Shown in pieces: positions 61,920 to 64,000 of a stretch of DNA of 64,000 nucleotides. Positions within the stretch are counted from its first letter, which is position 1. Each line of letters opens with the position of its first letter. Both the position numbers and the translations under genes were made by a program. The notes under the pieces were generated by a model that made no database searches, was not told the DNA's origin, and saw nothing but the letters and a program-made list of their open reading frames with translations. Source of the stretch: G963665185 sp049723905 (lineage in GTDB: Bacteria; Desulfobacterota; Desulfovibrionia; Desulfovibrionales; Desulfovibrionaceae); NCBI RefSeq assembly GCF_049723905.1, contig NZ_JBJKFD010000001.1, positions 1,302,001 through 1,366,000 on the forward strand, written 5' to 3'.

Positions 61920-62170
61920 GACGGCGCGACTTTCTTCGTAAACTGGCCTCACCGTGTCGCAGAATGGCAAGCCTGAACACGGCCGAGAGCACACCCGACG
62001 CACACACCGAAGTCCCTTCCGGGACGTTCGAAAATTTTTCCCCGGAGCACCGGGAAGACAACACAGGAAAGGAAGAACAGGAGTTGTTCCTCAAGGCAAT
62101 GGCTCTGGGGATCGATCCGGCAACGGTCGACCCCGAAAGACTTCGAGAACTGGTTCATGTGAACCCCTAA
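61916..62170 (+). CDS. Small Tat-signal-like protein
   Basis: 84 residues. Starts MRRRDFLRKLASP, which looks like a twin-arginine n-region, but no hydrophobic h-region follows; the rest is acidic and polar, ending ALGIDPATVDPERLRELVH. It may be a chaperone-like or cytoplasmic partner instead of an exported protein. The ATG overlaps the GntR stop (ATGA). No family recognised. Confidence 0.65.
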   Translation: MRRRDFLRKLASPCRRMASLNTAESTPDAHTEVPSGTFENFSPEHREDNTGKEEQELFLKAMALGIDPATVDPERLRELVHVNP

Positions 62171-62256
62171 CCGCATGCGGCGGACAAAAAGGGGATGCCG
62201 GGGCGACCGCCAAGTCCGGCCCCGACATCCGAGGCCGTCCGCATGGAGAGGAAACC

Positions 62257-63666
62257 ATGGAAACAGACAGCACCGGTTACAGCTACATTGAAAGCCGCAA
62301 GCTCGTCAAACGTTGGAGCGGACCGTGGCCGGCCGTAGTCAACACGCTGTTGATTGCAGCCTTTTTCTACCTTACGTGGTGGATTTTTCAGGATCCGCGC
62401 GGCCTTATGCGCATGTATACCCCATACGTGGGCTACATGGTCTGCCGCTGGCTCCTCATCCTTTTTATTTGGGTGGCCTATATTTTCGACTTCTGGCCGT
62501 TCAAAAAAACCTGGCTCAGACGCGCCCATCCATTGCTCAAGGGCACGGTGCTGACGCTCTTCAGCGTGGCCGCCATGATCCTGCTCATCAAGGGCTTTTT
62601 CATGGACATTCTGGGCAACTACGGCATCGCCTACTTCAACCCGGATCGCCTCATAGAAATGGGCGTCACGGACTTCTACTCCATCGAGTACGCGGCCGAG
62701 GCCATTATGATGTTCGCAGCCATCGCCTCCTGGCTCTCGCCCAGTTGGGTCGTGGCCTGCGAAAACGCACCGTGGGAAAAACTCAAGCAGCCCGCACGCG
62801 GCATCACCATTGTTCTGGTCACCTTCTTTTTCAGCATGATCGTCTACTTCCTCACCATGCACTCGCACATGGCCATCCTGTTCTACCCGTGGCAGCAGTA
62901 CACGGCCATTACCCCTCCCTATTGGGAACAGTTCGCCAACACGGTTTCCGGCAACTTCCACATTGCCTGGATCATGTGCTGCACGGTCATTGTATGGCAG
63001 TTTGAAACCATTTGGGAACGCTACCCCTTCAACCTCATCAAGACCGATTGGCTGCGCCGCACTGCCTCCTTTCTCGGCATTATCGCCATTGCCCTGGCTC
63101 TGTGCTTTTTCCTCTACTATGCACAGGATCTGGTATGGGGCAGTACCATCCGCGGAACACGCCGCCTGATGGCCCCGGACTGGCGCTGGCTGCACGTGGG
63201 TGAAATGGCCATTTTCTGGCTGGTGCCCACCCTGTTCCTCAACTTCTACTGCGGCAACTGGCCCACAAAGTTCAGCCGCCCCGTCAATGTCTGCATCCGT
63301 ACCTTCCTGACCGCCTTCATGGCCGTGGTGCTCTACGTGGTCTATTACAAGACCTCGCACCTCTTCCTCGGCACCCAGAAGGGTTTTTCGCATCCGCAGC
63401 AGTTTCCCATGATTCCCATGATCTGGCTCATCAACATCTTCCTCATCAACAACTGGTTCATGGACGGCTGGCCAGGCTGGAAGGCCGTGCCCAAGACCGC
63501 CGAAGAGCTTGAAGAAGTAAAGGAAGAGATCGTGGCCCACGACGTGGTCTGGAGTCCGTCCCTGGCCAAAGGGCTGGCCGTCGGCCTGGCAGGGGGCGTG
63601 GCACTCTATGTCCTTGCCATCAATATCCTTCCCTGGATCGGCAAAAGCGTGGAAATCATCAAGTAG
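62257..63666 (+). CDS. Polytopic membrane protein of unknown function
   Basis: 469 residues, about ten to eleven TM helices. Conserved-looking features are many Trp/Tyr residues and histidines at membrane edges (LTMHSHMAILFYPW, NFHIAWIM, RWLHVGEMAIFW, YYKTSHLFLG). No transporter or NrfD signature is recognised. GAGAGG 5 nt before the ATG at 62257; the longer frame back to 61954 is a shadow of the previous gene. The Tat-exported protein gene follows after 18 nt, so the pair may form an envelope complex. Confidence 0.75.
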   Translation: METDSTGYSYIESRKLVKRWSGPWPAVVNTLLIAAFFYLTWWIFQDPRGLMRMYTPYVGYMVCRWLLILFIWVAYIFDFWPFKKTWLRRAHPLLKGTVLTLFSVAAMILLIKGFFMDILGNYGIAYFNPDRLIEMGVTDFYSIEYAAEAIMMFAAIASWLSPSWVVACENAPWEKLKQPARGITIVLVTFFFSMIVYFLTMHSHMAILFYPWQQYTAITPPYWEQFANTVSGNFHIAWIMCCTVIVWQFETIWERYPFNLIKTDWLRRTASFLGIIAIALALCFFLYYAQDLVWGSTIRGTRRLMAPDWRWLHVGEMAIFWLVPTLFLNFYCGNWPTKFSRPVNVCIRTFLTAFMAVVLYVVYYKTSHLFLGTQKGFSHPQQFPMIPMIWLINIFLINNWFMDGWPGWKAVPKTAEELEEVKEEIVAHDVVWSPSLAKGLAVGLAGGVALYVLAINILPWIGKSVEIIK

Positions 63667-63684
63667 CGGACGAGGAGCAGCATA

Positions 63685-64000
63685 ATGACAAACGAAAAGA
63701 ACATGACCCGGCGCAATTTCGTCAAAGGCGCGGCCACGGGCGTATGCGTGGGCGCTCTGGCGTCCATGGGCGTATACTCATATACCTCGTCGGCTTACAG
63801 CCGCCTGCCCAAGGTAGAACGCAAGATGGAAGACTTCGGCACCTGCCGGAGCATTAAAATAACCAACATCTCGGAAACAAGCTGGTTCAACAACGCCCAC
63901 CTCATCGGAGATATCCACAACGCGGGCGGCCTGCTGGTAAACCAGTATACCCTCAACTGGGCTCCATTCGCCAACGGCAAGGGCTCGGCCCAGGGCTCGT
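63685..64000 (+). CDS. Tat-exported protein, probable MBL-fold hydrolase, 5' part
   Basis: 105 residues visible, open at the right edge. Twin-arginine signal MTRRNFVKGAATGVCVGAL, then a start (SIKITNISETSWFNNAHLIGDI) like that of metallo-beta-lactamase-fold hydrolases of the dihydropterin synthase-like group. The zinc motif HxHxDH is beyond the edge, so the family call is tentative. AGGAG 7-8 nt before the ATG. Confidence 0.6.
   Translation, partial: MTNEKNMTRRNFVKGAATGVCVGALASMGVYSYTSSAYSRLPKVERKMEDFGTCRSIKITNISETSWFNNAHLIGDIHNAGGLLVNQYTLNWAPFANGKGSAQGS

Overview
The window looks like a chromosomal segment from a sulfate-reducing Desulfovibrionaceae-type bacterium (Desulfovibrio and relatives). 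The support is a dissimilatory-type ATP sulfurylase beside an SLC13 anion permease, an octaheme cytochrome operon, many two-component and chemotaxis genes, a split glycine dehydrogenase (GcvPA/GcvPB), and several good sigma-54 promoter matches. No intact tRNA, rRNA, CRISPR array or prophage was seen. The genus call is inference from gene content.

Layout. 0-2.3 kb: 5' part of a [2Fe-2S] protein gene running off the left edge, and a Cache-domain chemotaxis receptor. 2.8-9 kb: an inward-reading respiratory operon (Tat-exported 4x[4Fe-4S] protein, 4-TM membrane protein, octaheme cytochrome of the tetrathionate-reductase family, cytochrome b), a divergent sigma-54 activator with a Cys-rich PAS domain, and a tetraheme c554-type cytochrome. 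9-15 kb: an alpha/beta-hydrolase lipoprotein, a small membrane protein, a stand-alone Lrp/AsnC RAM domain, a glycosyltransferase, and amtB-PII behind a sigma-54 promoter. 14.7-15.2 kb: tandem copies of a dispersed repeat. 15.2-22.3 kb: tgt, an EAL-HDOD protein, mutY, a pseudo-receiver kinase with a CheY-like regulator, and an HD-GYP protein. 22.9-27.3 kb: aminotransferase, beta-hydroxyacid dehydrogenase, FUSC-type protein, and an unknown coiled-coil protein behind a sigma-28 promoter. 27.5-32.3 kb: gcvH-gcvPA-gcvPB-lpd (no gcvT). 32.5-36.6 kb: methyltransferase, nikR-folE2, repeat copies that duplicate the folE2 tail, a mini FlgC-like protein, and an MltC-type lytic transglycosylase with a terminator-like hairpin inside its 5' end. 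36.8-42.3 kb: two paralogous 14-Cys secreted proteins, nitroreductase, C69 dipeptidase, small membrane protein, AEC transporter. 42.4-46.1 kb: probable acquired block with a P3A-type H+-ATPase between an IS3 transposase fragment and a tRNA-Lys remnant. 46.2-55.8 kb: sulfate locus, all on the minus strand: response regulator, receiver-CBS regulator, SLC13 permease, a 42-aa membrane protein, a Yip1-like protein, sat, then kinase-regulator-kinase-regulator; a full-match sigma-54 site lies at its head. 56-61 kb: a 1008-aa PHP-like membrane protein behind another sigma-54 site and a PAS-PAS protein. 61-64 kb: a GntR/FadR regulator with three identical 11-bp palindromes, a small Tat-like protein, a polytopic membrane protein, and the start of a Tat-exported protein that runs off the right edge.

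How it fits together. The segment combines anaerobic respiration (octaheme operon, sulfate activation) with nitrogen-status control (AmtB/PII), glycine metabolism and dense signal transduction. Sigma-54 control recurs at four loci: the octaheme operon, amtB, the sulfate locus and the PHP-like gene. Strongest leads for undescribed biology are the sigma-54-controlled sulfate locus with its hidden 42-aa gene and receiver-CBS regulator, the PHP-like membrane protein, the regulator/Tat/membrane operon at the right end, the tandem 14-Cys secreted proteins, and the dispersed hairpin repeat family.
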